A stretch of DNA of 64,000 nt from Clostridia bacterium (GCA_018399635.1 JAGYOH010000001.1:62001-126000), one strand, 5' to 3'; positions 1-10,300 are shown, counted from the stretch's first letter. The notes: a model not told the origin generated them from the letters alone. Made by a program: numbers and translations.

Positions 1-5
1 TTATT

Positions 6-96
6 TCTGATAATTATACACTTTTTATATTTTTAATGCAACCTAGATTGGCATTTGTTCTTGATTTTCTCTGCAGTCTTTTGTATAATTATACAA
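6..96 (+). promoter_or_regulatory. argC promoter with candidate ArgR (ARG-box) operators
   Basis: A sigma-A type promoter has -35 TTGATT at 61-66 and -10 TATAAT at 84-89 with a 17-base spacer. The -10 lies inside a perfect 16-base palindrome, TTGTATAATTATACAA (81-96). A second, partial copy (12 of 16 matches, sharing ATAATTATACA) lies at 6-21, with centres 75 bases apart. Paired palindromes over the promoter of an arginine gene fit hexameric ArgR binding; ArgR itself is not in the window, so the assignment is inference. Confidence 0.65.
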
Positions 97-112
97 TTAA
101 AGGAGTGATATT

Positions 113-1150
113 ATGAAAGTAGGCGTTTATGGAGCCACCGGTTACGGCGGGATGCAGCTGATCACCCTGCTATTGAGACATCCCGAAGTTTCCTTGGAAT
201 TCATCAGCTCAAACAGCCACTCGGGGATCCCCCTCTCCGATTTGTACACAAAACTGACAGGCCGGTTTTCACAGATTCTGATCGACTCCGAGGAAGCCAA
301 ACCAAGGCTCAAGGCGTTGGATCTCATCTTCCTGGCCCTGCCCCACGGCGTCAGCATGCAGTATGTCAAGGAGATTCTTGAAGTCAATCCCGACCTCAAG
401 ATCATCGATCTTTCCGGGGACTTCCGGATCCAGGATATCGGTCTCTACGAAAAATGGTACGGCTTTGACCATGTCCTCAAGGAAAAGGTTTCAAGCTTCG
501 TCTACGGCCTGCCCGAGCTGTACCGGGAAACCATCAAGAAAGCCCAATTCATCGCCAACCCGGGCTGCTTCCCCACCGCCATGATTCTGCCCCTCTACCC
601 CCTCATGGACCAGGGGGTCATCGAATCCAGGGTCATTGTCGATGCCAAGACAGGGGTCAGCGGTGCCGGAAGAAAGGCCAAGGAACAGTTCCTCTTCAGC
701 GAGGTCCAGGACAACACCTACGCCTACAATACCGGCGGTCATCGCCACTCCCCCGAGGTGGTGGAAATCATCAAAGACACGACGGGGGCAAGCATGGATT
801 TTCTCTTCAGTCCTCATATCGTGCCTTCATCGAGAGGCATCTACGCCAGCATCTACACCACCCTCAAAGAAGGAGTCAGCCCTGACAGGATCCGGGAAAT
901 CTACGACAACTACTACGCCGGGGAAGCCTTTGTCGAAGTGACCTCCTTCATTCCTTCAACCAAGGATGTCAACCGGTCCAACCGGGTCTTCATCCACCCG
1001 ACCTACGATGAAGCCTCCCGGACCCTGGTGATTTTCAGCGCCATCGACAATCTGATGAAGGGCGCCTCTTCCCAGGCGATCCAGAACATGAACCTGATGT
1101 ACGGGTTTGATGAAACCCTGGGCATCGATACCGACTACTACTACCTATAG
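113..1150 (+). CDS. argC: N-acetyl-gamma-glutamyl-phosphate reductase
   Basis: ArgC reduces N-acetylglutamyl phosphate to the semialdehyde with NADPH, the third step of cytosolic arginine (ornithine) synthesis. The 345-residue length is typical. The N-terminus holds a Rossmann GATGYGG motif (residues 8-14), and the catalytic cysteine sits in NPGCFPTA near residue 150. The ATG follows AGGAGTG by seven bases. argJ starts ten bases after the stop, so the two are co-transcribed from the promoter with the ARG-box palindrome. argB and argD are not in the window. Confidence 0.97.
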   Translation: MKVGVYGATGYGGMQLITLLLRHPEVSLEFISSNSHSGIPLSDLYTKLTGRFSQILIDSEEAKPRLKALDLIFLALPHGVSMQYVKEILEVNPDLKIIDLSGDFRIQDIGLYEKWYGFDHVLKEKVSSFVYGLPELYRETIKKAQFIANPGCFPTAMILPLYPLMDQGVIESRVIVDAKTGVSGAGRKAKEQFLFSEVQDNTYAYNTGGHRHSPEVVEIIKDTTGASMDFLFSPHIVPSSRGIYASIYTTLKEGVSPDRIREIYDNYYAGEAFVEVTSFIPSTKDVNRSNRVFIHPTYDEASRTLVIFSAIDNLMKGASSQAIQNMNLMYGFDETLGIDTDYYYL

Positions 1151-1160
1151 GAGTGAAAAC

Positions 1161-2363
1161 ATGATTGAGAAAAAAATTCTAACCATTCCGGGCATCAAAG
1201 GCAACGCCATCCACAGCGGCATCAAATTCAAGAACAAGGACCTGGCCATCATCTATTCGGAGGACCCCCTGCTGGTGGCGGGAGCCTTCACCAAGAACCT
1301 CACCGTGGCCGCCCCGGTCCTGGTCACCAAGGACAAGATCAAGGGGCCGGTCAGGGCCCTCGTGGTCAATTCCGGCAATGCCAATGCCGCTACCGGACCC
1401 CAGGGCCTCAAGGACGCCCTGGATACCTGCCGCTGCACCGCCACCGCCCTGGGCATCCATCCTGAGGAGGTTCTGGTCTCCTCCACCGGGGTCATCGGCG
1501 TCCCCCTGCCCATGGAAAAAATCAGCGAGGGCATCAAAAAACTGGCCCCCACCCTTTCGGAGGAGAATCTGAAAACCGTCCCTGAAGGCATCATCACCAC
1601 GGACACCTTCACCAAGTTCGGCAGTGTGACCCTCGATATCGAAGGGGCCGTCGTCACCCTCACGGGAATGGCCAAGGGCTCCGGCATGATCCATCCCAAT
1701 ATGGCCACCATGCTGAGCTTCATCCTGACCGATGCCAATATCGACCAGGGTCTGCTGCAAAAGGCCCTTTCCGAGGTGGTGGAGGACACCTTCAACATGA
1801 TCAGCGTGGACGGGGACACCTCCACCAACGACATGGTCCTTGTCATGAGCAACAGCAAGGCCGGTCATGAAAAAATCACCGCAGAGGATGCCTCCTACAC
1901 CGCCTTCAAGGCCGCCCTTTACGAACTTCTCGAATACCTTTCCATGACCATCGCCAAGGACGGCGAGGGCGCCTCAAAGCTTTTGAAGGCCCATGTGACC
2001 GGCGCCCACAGCAAGGCGGACGCCCGTCTCCTGGCCAAGGGAGTCATCACCTCAAGTCTGGTGAAATCGGCCTTTTTCGGCGCCGACGCCAACTGGGGCC
2101 GGATCATCAGCGCCCTTGGAGCCTCCGGCGGTTACCTCGATCCCGACAAGGTCGACCTGACCCTCAAGAGTCCCGGGGGAACCATCGATCTGATGAAGGC
2201 GGGCAGTCCTCTGGGTTTCGATGAGGAAACGGCCAAGGCCATCCTGCTCCATGATGAAATCGATATTCTCATCACCCTGGGGGATGGCGAGGCCGAAGCC
2301 AAGGCCTACGGCTGCGACCTCACCTACGATTATGTCAAGATCAACGCAGACTATCGATCCTGA
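1161..2363 (+). CDS. argJ: bifunctional glutamate N-acetyltransferase / acetylglutamate synthase
   Basis: ArgJ moves the acetyl group from acetylornithine to glutamate and so runs the cyclic arginine pathway; bifunctional forms also use acetyl-CoA. The self-cleavage site is visible as AKGSGMIHPNMATML, where the threonine of the MAT motif becomes the nucleophile of the beta chain. The ATG at 1161 (MIEKKILTIPG) has GGAGTG just upstream; an in-frame start at 1107 lies inside argC and lacks a ribosome site. The protein is 400 residues, normal for the family. A hairpin terminator follows 18 bases after the stop. Confidence 0.96.
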   Translation: MIEKKILTIPGIKGNAIHSGIKFKNKDLAIIYSEDPLLVAGAFTKNLTVAAPVLVTKDKIKGPVRALVVNSGNANAATGPQGLKDALDTCRCTATALGIHPEEVLVSSTGVIGVPLPMEKISEGIKKLAPTLSEENLKTVPEGIITTDTFTKFGSVTLDIEGAVVTLTGMAKGSGMIHPNMATMLSFILTDANIDQGLLQKALSEVVEDTFNMISVDGDTSTNDMVLVMSNSKAGHEKITAEDASYTAFKAALYELLEYLSMTIAKDGEGASKLLKAHVTGAHSKADARLLAKGVITSSLVKSAFFGADANWGRIISALGASGGYLDPDKVDLTLKSPGGTIDLMKAGSPLGFDEETAKAILLHDEIDILITLGDGEAEAKAYGCDLTYDYVKINADYRS

Positions 2364-2380
2364 AAAACACCACATGAAAA

Positions 2381-2411
2381 AGGGAGCCTTTTGGGGAAAG
2401 GCTCCCTTTTT
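2381..2411 (+). terminator. terminator after argCJ
   Basis: A stem AGGGAGCCTT/AAGGCTCCCT (2381-2390 and 2398-2407) with a short loop is followed by a T run. It ends the argC-argJ transcript. The remaining bases to carB at 2517 hold nothing I can recognise. Confidence 0.85.
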
Positions 2412-2516
2412 GTTGGAGATCCACAAGAATTGTCGTTTAAGTAACTCCAACCATTCTCATTATAAATCATATCCTTGTAAAATTGGTGTGCTCACAGCAT
2501 ACATTTGTAGCAATAA

Positions 2517-5500
2517 TTAAATTTTACAGATATCCACCATGACAAAGTCCTCAGTCTTGTTCCCCCAGCGCATCATTTTCAACACCAGGGCCATGGTGCT
2601 GAGGGAGGTGAGGCAGGGCACCTTCTGCTCCACACTGAGCCGTCTCAGGATGAAGCCTTCCTTCACCCGGTCCTTGCCCCTGGTGGGGAGGTTCAGCACC
2701 AGATCGAACTGCCGGTCGATGAGGGCGGCATGGGCGGCATCGGCTTCAATCCTGTGGCCTTCGATGCCGTGATCTTTGGCAAAATCATAGGTCCCCGCCG
2801 TAAAGTAGAATTCGAAGCCCAGGGCTTTCATTTCCTTCAGAATCTTGATGGATTCCATTTTTTTGGGGTCGGCGATGGAAATCAGCGCCTTGCCCACCTT
2901 GGGGACGCTCATGTTGGAGGCGATGATGCCCTTGAACAGGGCCCGGTCCAGATCGTAGTCTATGGCCATGGTCTCCCCGGTGGATTTCATCTCCGGTCCC
3001 AGGGCGATTTCAGCCTGGGTCAGCTTCTCCATGCTGAAGACCGGATTTTTCACCGCAAAGAAATCCTTTTTGGGATGCAGGTCCCCGCTGTAGCCGAGGT
3101 CCTTGAGCCGCTGGCCGAGCATGACCTTCGTACCCAGCTCTATGATGGGAACCCCCGTCACCTTGCTCATCATGGGCACGGTTCGGGAGGCACGGGGATT
3201 CACCTCGATGACATAGAGCTCTTCCTCGTAGACGATATACTGGACATTGAACACCCCGAGCAGATCAAAGGCCTTGGCCAGTTTCTTGGTGGTTTCAATG
3301 ATGTTTTTCTCCATTTCCGGTTTGACATTCAGGGAGGGATAAAAGGCGATGGAATCCCCGGAGTGGACCCCGGCTTCCTCGAGATGCTCCATGATGCCCG
3401 GGATATAGATGTCTTCGCCGTCACTGATGGCATCGATCTCCACCTCGATGCCCGGTATGAATTCATCGATGAGCACCGATTGATCGGGGTTGAGGTCGAA
3501 GGCCGCTTCAAGGTATTTCTTCAGTTCTGCTTCCTGGTAGACGATTTCCATTCCGAAACCACCAATGACGTAACTCGGCCTGACCAGCATGGGAAAACCG
3601 ATGGTCCAGGCTTTTTCAAGACCGTCCTCGACGGAATAAATTCCCACCCCCTTGGGATTTTTGATGCCCTCTTCCTTGAGAATCCTGTCAAAACGATCCC
3701 GGTCTTCGGTGGCATCCAGACTGTCGTAGGAGGTGCCCAGGATTTTCACGCCTCTTTCACTGAGATCCTCCGCCAGTTTGATGGCGGTCTGTCCTCCGAA
3801 CTGCAGAATCACCCCGTCGATCCCCTCCTTGTCCACGATGCTCATGACATCCTCCGTGGTGATGGGCTCGAAATACAGCTTGTCGGAAATGTCGAAGTCC
3901 GTGGAGACCGTCTCCGGATTGTTGTTGATGATGATGCCTTCGATGCCCTCCTCTTTGAGGGCGAGGATCCCGTGAACGCTGCAGTAATCGAATTCCACCC
4001 CCTGGCCGATCCGGATCGGACCCGAACCCACCACCAGCACCTTTTTACCGTAGGTCTTTACCACCTCATCCTCATCATCAAAGCTTGAATAATAATAGGG
4101 GGAAGCCGCTTCGAATTCCGCGGCACAGGTGTCCACCATTTTATAGGCGGGAACAATGCCGTGCCTGACCCTGAAATCGTGGACCATCTTTTCAGTGGTG
4201 GCCACCATCAGGGAGGCCATTCCCCGGTCTGAGAATCCTCGCTTCTTGAGGGTTCTGATCCACTCCGGATCCACGTAATCCACGATGCGGTTTCTGATGG
4301 ATTCCTCCATCATGACGATATTCTTGATTTTTGAAAGATAATAGGAATCAATGGCGGTGAGGGCGTTCACCTTCTCCAGGCTGACCTGTCGCCTGAAAAG
4401 CTCCGCGATGTAGAAGAGTCTTTCCGTGTCTCCCAAGGTAATGCGCTGGAACAATTCGTCCAGAAGCATTTCCCTGGCGGGTTTGTAGGCCAGATTGTAC
4501 TGGTTGATCTCCAGGGACCTGACCGCCTTCAGGAGGGCCATCTCGACGTTGTTTCCGATGGCCATGACCTCCCCGGTGGCCTTCATGGCGGTGCCTAGGT
4601 TCTTGTCGGCGTAGTCGAATTTATCAAAGGGCCATTTGGGGATTTTCACCACGCAATAATCCAGGGCCGGTTCGAAGCAGGCGAAGGTCTTTTTCGTGAT
4701 TTCATTCTCAATTTCGTCCAGGGCATAGCCCAGGGCGATTTTGGTGGCCACCTTGGCGATGGGATATCCCGTCGCCTTCGACGCCAGAGAGGAGGACCGG
4801 GATACCCTTGGATTGACTTCGATGATATAGTAGTCCATGCTGGTCTGGTTCAGGGCCAGCTGGACATTGCAGCCCCCGATGATGTCCAGGGCGTTGACGA
4901 TCTTGATGGAAGCGGTCCTCAGCATGTGGTATTCCTTGTCACTGAGGGTCTGGGAGGGGGCGAGGACGATGCTGTCCCCGGTGTGAATCCCCACGGGATC
5001 GAGGTTCTCCATGTTGCAGACCGCGATGGCGTTGCCCTTGGCGTCCCGCATCATTTCATATTCGATTTCCTTCCATCCCTTGATGGATTTTTCAACGAGG
5101 ACCTGCTGGGTCATGGAGTATTTCAGGCCTCGGACAGCAATCTCGACCAGGGTGGCTTCGTCCTCGGCAATGCCGCCGCCGGAACCGCCCAGGGTGTAGG
5201 CGGGTCTCACCACCACCGGATAGCCGATGCCCCTGGCCACGGCCTTGGCTTCCTCCAGCGTATTGGCGATGTGGCTTTCAATGGTGGGCTCGCCGATGGC
5301 CATCATGAGTTCCTTGAAGAGGTCTCGGTCCTCACCGATCTCGACATTCCTCAAGGAGGTCCCCAGGACTTCCAGCTGGTATTTCTCAACGACTCCGGCC
5401 TTTTCCAGGGCCACGCCCAGGTTGAGGGCGGTCTGCCCCCCCATGCCCACCAGAATGCTGCCGGGCCTTTCTATGGCGATGATCCGCTCGATGAAGGGCA

Positions 5501-5699
5501 GCTCCAGGGGTTCGGAGTAGACCACATCGGCGATGGCCTTGTCCGTCATGATGGTGGCGGGATTGGAATTCACCAGCACCACCGTATAGCCTTCATCCTT
5601 CAGGACGCGACAGGCCTGGGTCCCGGAATAGTCGAATTCGGCCCCCTGGCCGATGACAATGGGTCCGGAACCGATGACGAGGACCTTCTTATTTCTCAT
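2517..5699 (-). CDS. carB: carbamoyl-phosphate synthase large subunit
   Basis: CarB makes carbamoyl phosphate from bicarbonate, two ATP and ammonia tunnelled from CarA. At 1060 residues it shows the duplicated ATP-grasp layout: VLVIGSGPIVIGQGAEFDYSG begins the first half and VLVVGSGPIRIGQGVEFDYC the second (about residue 555), with an MGS-like allosteric domain at the end. The ATG at 5699 follows GGAGG by nine bases and overlaps the end of carA by 11 bases. It closes the argG-argH-carA-carB run, which suggests that this copy serves arginine rather than pyrimidine synthesis. No clear terminator is seen after it. Confidence 0.97.
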   Translation of the reverse strand: MRNKKVLVIGSGPIVIGQGAEFDYSGTQACRVLKDEGYTVVLVNSNPATIMTDKAIADVVYSEPLELPFIERIIAIERPGSILVGMGGQTALNLGVALEKAGVVEKYQLEVLGTSLRNVEIGEDRDLFKELMMAIGEPTIESHIANTLEEAKAVARGIGYPVVVRPAYTLGGSGGGIAEDEATLVEIAVRGLKYSMTQQVLVEKSIKGWKEIEYEMMRDAKGNAIAVCNMENLDPVGIHTGDSIVLAPSQTLSDKEYHMLRTASIKIVNALDIIGGCNVQLALNQTSMDYYIIEVNPRVSRSSSLASKATGYPIAKVATKIALGYALDEIENEITKKTFACFEPALDYCVVKIPKWPFDKFDYADKNLGTAMKATGEVMAIGNNVEMALLKAVRSLEINQYNLAYKPAREMLLDELFQRITLGDTERLFYIAELFRRQVSLEKVNALTAIDSYYLSKIKNIVMMEESIRNRIVDYVDPEWIRTLKKRGFSDRGMASLMVATTEKMVHDFRVRHGIVPAYKMVDTCAAEFEAASPYYYSSFDDEDEVVKTYGKKVLVVGSGPIRIGQGVEFDYCSVHGILALKEEGIEGIIINNNPETVSTDFDISDKLYFEPITTEDVMSIVDKEGIDGVILQFGGQTAIKLAEDLSERGVKILGTSYDSLDATEDRDRFDRILKEEGIKNPKGVGIYSVEDGLEKAWTIGFPMLVRPSYVIGGFGMEIVYQEAELKKYLEAAFDLNPDQSVLIDEFIPGIEVEIDAISDGEDIYIPGIMEHLEEAGVHSGDSIAFYPSLNVKPEMEKNIIETTKKLAKAFDLLGVFNVQYIVYEEELYVIEVNPRASRTVPMMSKVTGVPIIELGTKVMLGQRLKDLGYSGDLHPKKDFFAVKNPVFSMEKLTQAEIALGPEMKSTGETMAIDYDLDRALFKGIIASNMSVPKVGKALISIADPKKMESIKILKEMKALGFEFYFTAGTYDFAKDHGIEGHRIEADAAHAALIDRQFDLVLNLPTRGKDRVKEGFILRRLSVEQKVPCLTSLSTMALVLKMMRWGNKTEDFVMVDICKI

Positions 5700-6792
5700 C
5701 CTGAGTCGCCTCCTTTTTATTGGTCAGGATCATTTGCAGAAATTCATCAAAGAGATAATCGGAATCGTCAGGTCCAGGAGACGCTTCAGGGTGATACTGG
5801 ACGCTGAAGAGGGGCTTGGTCCGATGCTTGAAACCCTCGATGGTCTGGTCATTGAGATTGACATGGGTCAGCACCACCGGCAGTTTTTCAATCGATTCCC
5901 GGGTCACCACATAGCCGTGGTTCTGAGCGGTAATGACGATCTTGTCCCGGTTGAGGTCCTTCACCGGATGGTTGCCCCCCCGATGCCCGTACTTCATGGG
6001 AACGGTCTTGCCGCCGAGACTGAGGGCGATCAGCTGGTGGCCCAGACAAATCCCGAAGGTGGGGAATTCCTCCTCGATCACCTGGCCCACCACCTTGATC
6101 ACCCCGGGAATCTCCTCGGGATCTCCCGGACCGTTGGACATAAAAATACCATCAGGGGCGAAGGCTTTGATCTCTTCAAAGGGAGTGAATGCGGGAAAAA
6201 CCCTCAGACTCACGTTCCTCTTCAAAAGTGCCCTGATGATATTTCTTTTGATGCCGAAATCCATGACCGCCACCTTGGCCACCGGTTCCCCCAGGGGCCA
6301 GAGATCGAAGGGAAGGGGAGTGGTCACCGCCTTGACATAATCTTGAAATTTCGCGGCATTCATAAGGCTGAGAGCTTCTTCAGACGAAATATCCTCCGGC
6401 ACGATGACGCCCTTCATGGTCCCCTGATCCCTGATTTTTCTCACCAGTGCCCTGGTATCGATTCCGGAGAGTCCCATGATGTCATTGGCTTTCAAATAAT
6501 CATTGAGACTCATTACGCCGTTCCAGTGGGTGTAGATGTCACTGGATTCACGGACCACAAAACCCTTGACGATAGGGCCCTTGGATTGGTTGATGTGGTG
6601 ATGGATGCCGTAATTGCCGATGAGGGGATAGGTCATCACCACAATCTGATTGTAATAGCTCGGATCCGACATGATCTCCTGATAGCCGGTCATGCTGGTG
6701 TTGAAAACCACCTCGCCGGCCTGGACCTTTGTCGCACCAAAAAGAGTTCCCCGGTACTTCGTGCCGTCCTGCAATATCAGATACCCTTTCAC
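5689..6792 (-). CDS. carA: carbamoyl-phosphate synthase small (glutaminase) subunit
   Basis: CarA is the class I glutamine amidotransferase that feeds ammonia to CarB. The catalytic cysteine lies in FGICLGHQL and the His/Glu pair in VQYHPEASPGP. I place the start at GTG 6792 (protein begins [10 protein letters not shown]): GGAGG lies seven bases upstream and the GTG overlaps the argH stop as GTGA, the same 4-base coupling seen between argG and argH. An ATG at 6810 is also in frame but overlaps that GGAGG, so it is less likely. The length is 367 residues from the GTG. Confidence 0.95.
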   Translation of the reverse strand: MKGYLILQDGTKYRGTLFGATKVQAGEVVFNTSMTGYQEIMSDPSYYNQIVVMTYPLIGNYGIHHHINQSKGPIVKGFVVRESSDIYTHWNGVMSLNDYLKANDIMGLSGIDTRALVRKIRDQGTMKGVIVPEDISSEEALSLMNAAKFQDYVKAVTTPLPFDLWPLGEPVAKVAVMDFGIKRNIIRALLKRNVSLRVFPAFTPFEEIKAFAPDGIFMSNGPGDPEEIPGVIKVVGQVIEEEFPTFGICLGHQLIALSLGGKTVPMKYGHRGGNHPVKDLNRDKIVITAQNHGYVVTRESIEKLPVVLTHVNLNDQTIEGFKHRTKPLFSVQYHPEASPGPDDSDYLFDEFLQMILTNKKEATQDEK

Positions 6793-8168
6793 TTTACCGC
6801 CTCCAGCCATTCTTGTGCCCTGTTCAACATGTCAAGCACCGATTCAAGATTGGTCGATCCCCGGGACCTTTTGGATTCGACGCAGTTTTCGATTTTCAGC
6901 ACTTCATAGACCTCTTCATCCGCCCCGGGAATCAATTCCCTGAACACTGACAGATCGATCTCTTCCAAGGCGCAACCCTCTTTGATGCCGTGGGCCACCA
7001 GTCTTCCCACGACGTCGTGGGCTTCTCTGAAGGGCATTCCCTTTTTCGCCAGATGGTCCGCAAGGTCCGTGGCATTGAGGTAGCCCTCCGAGGTGGCTCT
7101 GAGCATGTTTTCCCGATTGAATCCCATGGAAGCCATCATCCCGGTCATGACTGAAAGGGAGATCTGATAATCCGCCAGGGCTTCGAAAATCTGTTTCTTG
7201 TCCTCCTGCATATCCTTGTTGTAGGCCAGGGGCAGCCCCTTCATCATCACCATGAGGGACACCAGACGACCGTAGACGCTGGCGGTCTTCCCCCGTATCA
7301 ACTCGGCGGCATCGGGGTTCTTCTTCTGGGGCATGATGCTGGACCCGGTAGAAAAGGCTTCTGAAACCTCGAAGAAGGCGAATTCCTTGCTGCTGTAATT
7401 GATGATTTCCTCGGAAAGCCGGCTCAGGTGCATCATGCCGATGGAAAGCACCGAAGCGCTTTCAATCAGATAATCCCGGTCACTCACCGCATCCATGGCA
7501 TTGGCCATGACCCTTTCAAAGCCCGTCCGGTTGCGGATGAACTCCCGGTCTGTTTCATAGCTGGTCCCGGCCAGGGCCCCGGCCCCCAGGGGCAGTTCGT
7601 CCATGAGGCCATAGGCGTTGTCCAGGCGCTTGAAATCTCTTTTGAACATCTCGAAGTAGGCCATGAGATAAAAGGCGAGACGAATGGGCTGGGCCCGCTG
7701 CAAATGGGTGTATCCCGGCATGAGGGTCCCGGTTTCCTCCAGGGCTCTTTCATAGAGTACTCCCATCAGGTCATGGACCAGCTCCTTGGTCTTCGATATC
7801 TCCTTTTTGAGATACCACCTCAGGTCGAAGGCCACCTGGTCGTTTCGGGACCGGGCCGTGTGCAGCTTCTTGCCCGCCGCCCCGATTCTTTCGCTGAGCA
7901 GTCTCTCCACGGCCATGTGGATGTCCTCATCCTCGGGATCGAAGGTGAGGGAACCGTTTTCAATCCCTAAGAGGATGGCCTTAAGACCCTCCTGAATCTC
8001 TTGGAATTCAGTGTTGGTCAAAAGGCCAATATTTTTGAGCATTTCACTGTGGATCAGGCTGCCCTCGATATCCTCCCGGTACAGCCTGGCATCCACACCA
8101 ATCGAACTGTTGAAACGATCCATCAATTCACTGGTATTCTCTTTGAATCGTCCACTCCATAATTTCAT
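6789..8168 (-). CDS. argH: argininosuccinate lyase
   Basis: ArgH splits argininosuccinate into arginine and fumarate. The fumarase/aspartase-superfamily signature [12 protein letters not shown] is present near residue 280, and the opening LWSGRFKE is typical of the family. The 459-residue length is normal. The start ATG overlaps the argG stop by four bases (ATGA), so translation is probably coupled. Confidence 0.97.
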   Translation of the reverse strand: MKLWSGRFKENTSELMDRFNSSIGVDARLYREDIEGSLIHSEMLKNIGLLTNTEFQEIQEGLKAILLGIENGSLTFDPEDEDIHMAVERLLSERIGAAGKKLHTARSRNDQVAFDLRWYLKKEISKTKELVHDLMGVLYERALEETGTLMPGYTHLQRAQPIRLAFYLMAYFEMFKRDFKRLDNAYGLMDELPLGAGALAGTSYETDREFIRNRTGFERVMANAMDAVSDRDYLIESASVLSIGMMHLSRLSEEIINYSSKEFAFFEVSEAFSTGSSIMPQKKNPDAAELIRGKTASVYGRLVSLMVMMKGLPLAYNKDMQEDKKQIFEALADYQISLSVMTGMMASMGFNRENMLRATSEGYLNATDLADHLAKKGMPFREAHDVVGRLVAHGIKEGCALEEIDLSVFRELIPGADEEVYEVLKIENCVESKRSRGSTNLESVLDMLNRAQEWLEAVK

Positions 8169-9394
8169 ATCGCTTTCACACCATCATTCTCTATTTTTTT
8201 TTTGCCCTTCATGATTGCACGAATCTTCAAAGGCAGGGTGAAGATATTGATAAAGCCCTCGGCATCCTTCTGATTGTAGACTTCATCCGCCCCGAAGGTG
8301 ACGAATTCTTCCGAATAGAGGGAGTATTCCGATGCACTCGCAACAGTATAGCATTTCCCCTTGTAAAGTTGAACCTTGACCTTGCCGGTGACGACGTTTT
8401 GTGTACTGTCCACAAAGGCATCCAGCGCCTCCCGGAGGGGGGTGTGCCAGAGACCGTCATAAACCAGGTCCGCATACTTGAGGGACACCTGCTTTTTAAA
8501 GGCCAGGGTGCTGCGGTCCAGGGTGAGCTTTTCCAGAGTGCGGTGGGCTTCATAAAGAATGGTCCCCGCCGGAGTTTCATAAACCCCCCGGGATTTCATC
8601 CCCACCAGGCGGTTCTCCACGATATCGATGATGCCGACCCCGTGTTTGCCCCCGAGGGCATTGAGGAGCTTGACCATCTCCACGGGATCATGGGTCTCGC
8701 CGTTGATGGTGGTGGGAATCCCCTCTTCAAATTCAATGGTGAGTTCCTCAGGAGTTTCCGGCGCCTTCAGGGGTGAGACGGACCATCTGAGGACGTTCTC
8801 AGGATAAACCTTCCATGGATCCTCAAGTTCCCCACCCTCGTGGGAAATGTGCCACAGGTTCTCATCCCGTGAATAAATATCCTTTTTGGTCACAGGAATC
8901 GGAATGCCGTGCTTTTTGGCGTAATCCACCAGGACCTCACGGGAATTCAAGTCCCACTCCCGCCAGGGAGCGATGATTTTAAGGGTGGGATCCAGGGCCT
9001 TGATGGTGGCCTCGAAGCGCACCTGGTCATTGCCCTTTCCCGTGGCGCCGTGGGCGATGGCCTGGGCCCCTTCCTTCTGGGCGATGGCCACCAGGCGTTC
9101 GGTGATCAGGGGACGGGCGAAGGAGGTTCCCAGCAGATAGTCGTCCTCGTAGATGGCACCGGATTTGATGGCCTTGTAGAGATAATCCGTCACGAACTCT
9201 TTCTTGACATCCTCGATATAGACCTTTGAAGCCCCGGTGGCGTAGGCCTTTTTCTCGACCTCTTCAAAATTGTCCTTTTGACCCACATCCACACAGACCG
9301 CGATGACGTCGTATCTATATTCTTCCTTCAGATATTTTAAAATAACCGAAGTATCTAATCCACCAGAGTAAGCAAGTACGACCTTTTTGTTCAT
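8165..9394 (-). CDS. argG: argininosuccinate synthase
   Basis: ArgG joins citrulline and aspartate using ATP. The N-terminal P-loop AYSGGLDTS (about residues 8-16) is the PP-motif of the family, and the 409-residue length is standard. The ATG follows GGAGG by eight bases. It is the first gene of the argG-argH-carA-carB operon on the minus strand; the promoter lies directly upstream. Confidence 0.97.
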   Translation of the reverse strand: MNKKVVLAYSGGLDTSVILKYLKEEYRYDVIAVCVDVGQKDNFEEVEKKAYATGASKVYIEDVKKEFVTDYLYKAIKSGAIYEDDYLLGTSFARPLITERLVAIAQKEGAQAIAHGATGKGNDQVRFEATIKALDPTLKIIAPWREWDLNSREVLVDYAKKHGIPIPVTKKDIYSRDENLWHISHEGGELEDPWKVYPENVLRWSVSPLKAPETPEELTIEFEEGIPTTINGETHDPVEMVKLLNALGGKHGVGIIDIVENRLVGMKSRGVYETPAGTILYEAHRTLEKLTLDRSTLAFKKQVSLKYADLVYDGLWHTPLREALDAFVDSTQNVVTGKVKVQLYKGKCYTVASASEYSLYSEEFVTFGADEVYNQKDAEGFINIFTLPLKIRAIMKGKKKIENDGVKAI

Positions 9395-9407
9395 TATTAT
9401 ACCTCCA

Positions 9408-9455
9408 AATGTATATTTATTAAATGCATTATACCAAATACTCCTTGTAATGCAA
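9408..9455 (-). promoter_or_regulatory. argG operon promoter with possible ArgR site
   Basis: On the minus strand a -10 TATAAT (9428-9433) lies 16 bases from TTGCAT (9450-9455). The stretch just downstream of the -10 (9408-9430) is an imperfect palindrome with AATGTAT and ATGCATT arms, which resembles an ARG box but is clearly weaker than the one at argC. The -10 call is firm; the operator is a suggestion. Confidence 0.5.
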
Positions 9456-9584
9456 TAGTTTCCAATAAACTTCTTGATGTTTTTTCGTCATTTTATACAA
9501 GGTCGTCAAATTGAGGATTTGAGTGTTTTTCTCTGGTCTTCCAGGGGTAGAAACCAATCAAATGAGTTAGAGGAGGCAGAATCT

Positions 9585-10268
9585 ATGAAGTACGAAATCA
9601 AAGGCAGCACCATGCCCGTGGTGACCATGACCCTCGCCAAGGGTGAAGCGGTCTTTACCGAATCCGGAGGCATGGGCTGGATGAGCGACTCGGTGGCCAT
9701 GTCCACCAACCTTGAAGGAGGACTCTTCGGCGGATTGACCCGGAAGCTGTCCGGTGAATCCCTCTTCATGACCACCTACACCGCTGAAAAGGACGATGCC
9801 GGCATCGCCTTCCCCACCGCCATGCCGGGCAGTCTCATTCCCGTGGCCCTGGGCCCCGGTGAAAGCCTGATCTGTCAGAAAAAATCCTTTTTGGTGGCGG
9901 AGCGGAGCGTGACCCTGGAGATGCATTTCAGGAAAAAACTCGGAACCGGACTCTTCGGCGGAGAGGGCTTCATTCTTCAGAAGGTCACCGGTCCCGGCCA
10001 GGTCTTTTTTGAAATAGACGGCGAAACCGTGGAGCACCAGCTCGCCCCCGGAGAGCGCCTCAAAGTGGATACCGGCCACATCGCCCTCCTCGAACCCTCG
10101 GTGAATTACGAAATCGAGATGGTGAAGGGCTTCAAGAACGTCCTCTTCGGCGGAGAAGGACTTTTCCTGGCCACCCTGACCGGTCCTGGAAAGGTCTGGC
10201 TGCAGACCATGCCCATCCAGAATCTCGCCAAGGAAATCATCCCCTATATCCCCATCAAAAGAGATTGA
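9585..10268 (+). CDS. AIM24 / TIGR00266 family protein
   Basis: This 227-residue protein matches the pattern of the TIGR00266 (AIM24-like) family: repeated FGG and GEG turns (GGLFGGLTRKLSGESLF, GLFGGEGFILQKVTGPGQVF, VLFGGEGLFLATLTGPGKVWLQT) and the ending TMPIQNLAKEI. The family folds as a beta-rich barrel; its biochemical role is not known to me. ATG 9585 is chosen because AGGAGG lies eight bases upstream. It stands alone, divergent from argG and followed by a strong hairpin shared with the convergent iorB. Confidence 0.85.
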   Translation: MKYEIKGSTMPVVTMTLAKGEAVFTESGGMGWMSDSVAMSTNLEGGLFGGLTRKLSGESLFMTTYTAEKDDAGIAFPTAMPGSLIPVALGPGESLICQKKSFLVAERSVTLEMHFRKKLGTGLFGGEGFILQKVTGPGQVFFEIDGETVEHQLAPGERLKVDTGHIALLEPSVNYEIEMVKGFKNVLFGGEGLFLATLTGPGKVWLQTMPIQNLAKEIIPYIPIKRD

Positions 10269-10270
10269 AA

Positions 10271-10300
10271 AAAGGCCGGTTCGATGATGAACCGGCCTTT
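10271..10300. terminator. bidirectional terminator between AIM24-like gene and iorB
   Basis: Twelve-base arms (10271-10282 and 10289-10300, AAAGGCCGGTTC and its complement) close a six-base loop. A and T tracts on the outer sides of the stem let it serve both converging genes. Confidence 0.8.

Noticed and set aside
2730-5807. Long + strand open frames opposite carB and carA
   Set aside because: GC-rich third positions of the real genes keep the opposite frame open; the translated text shows no family motifs.
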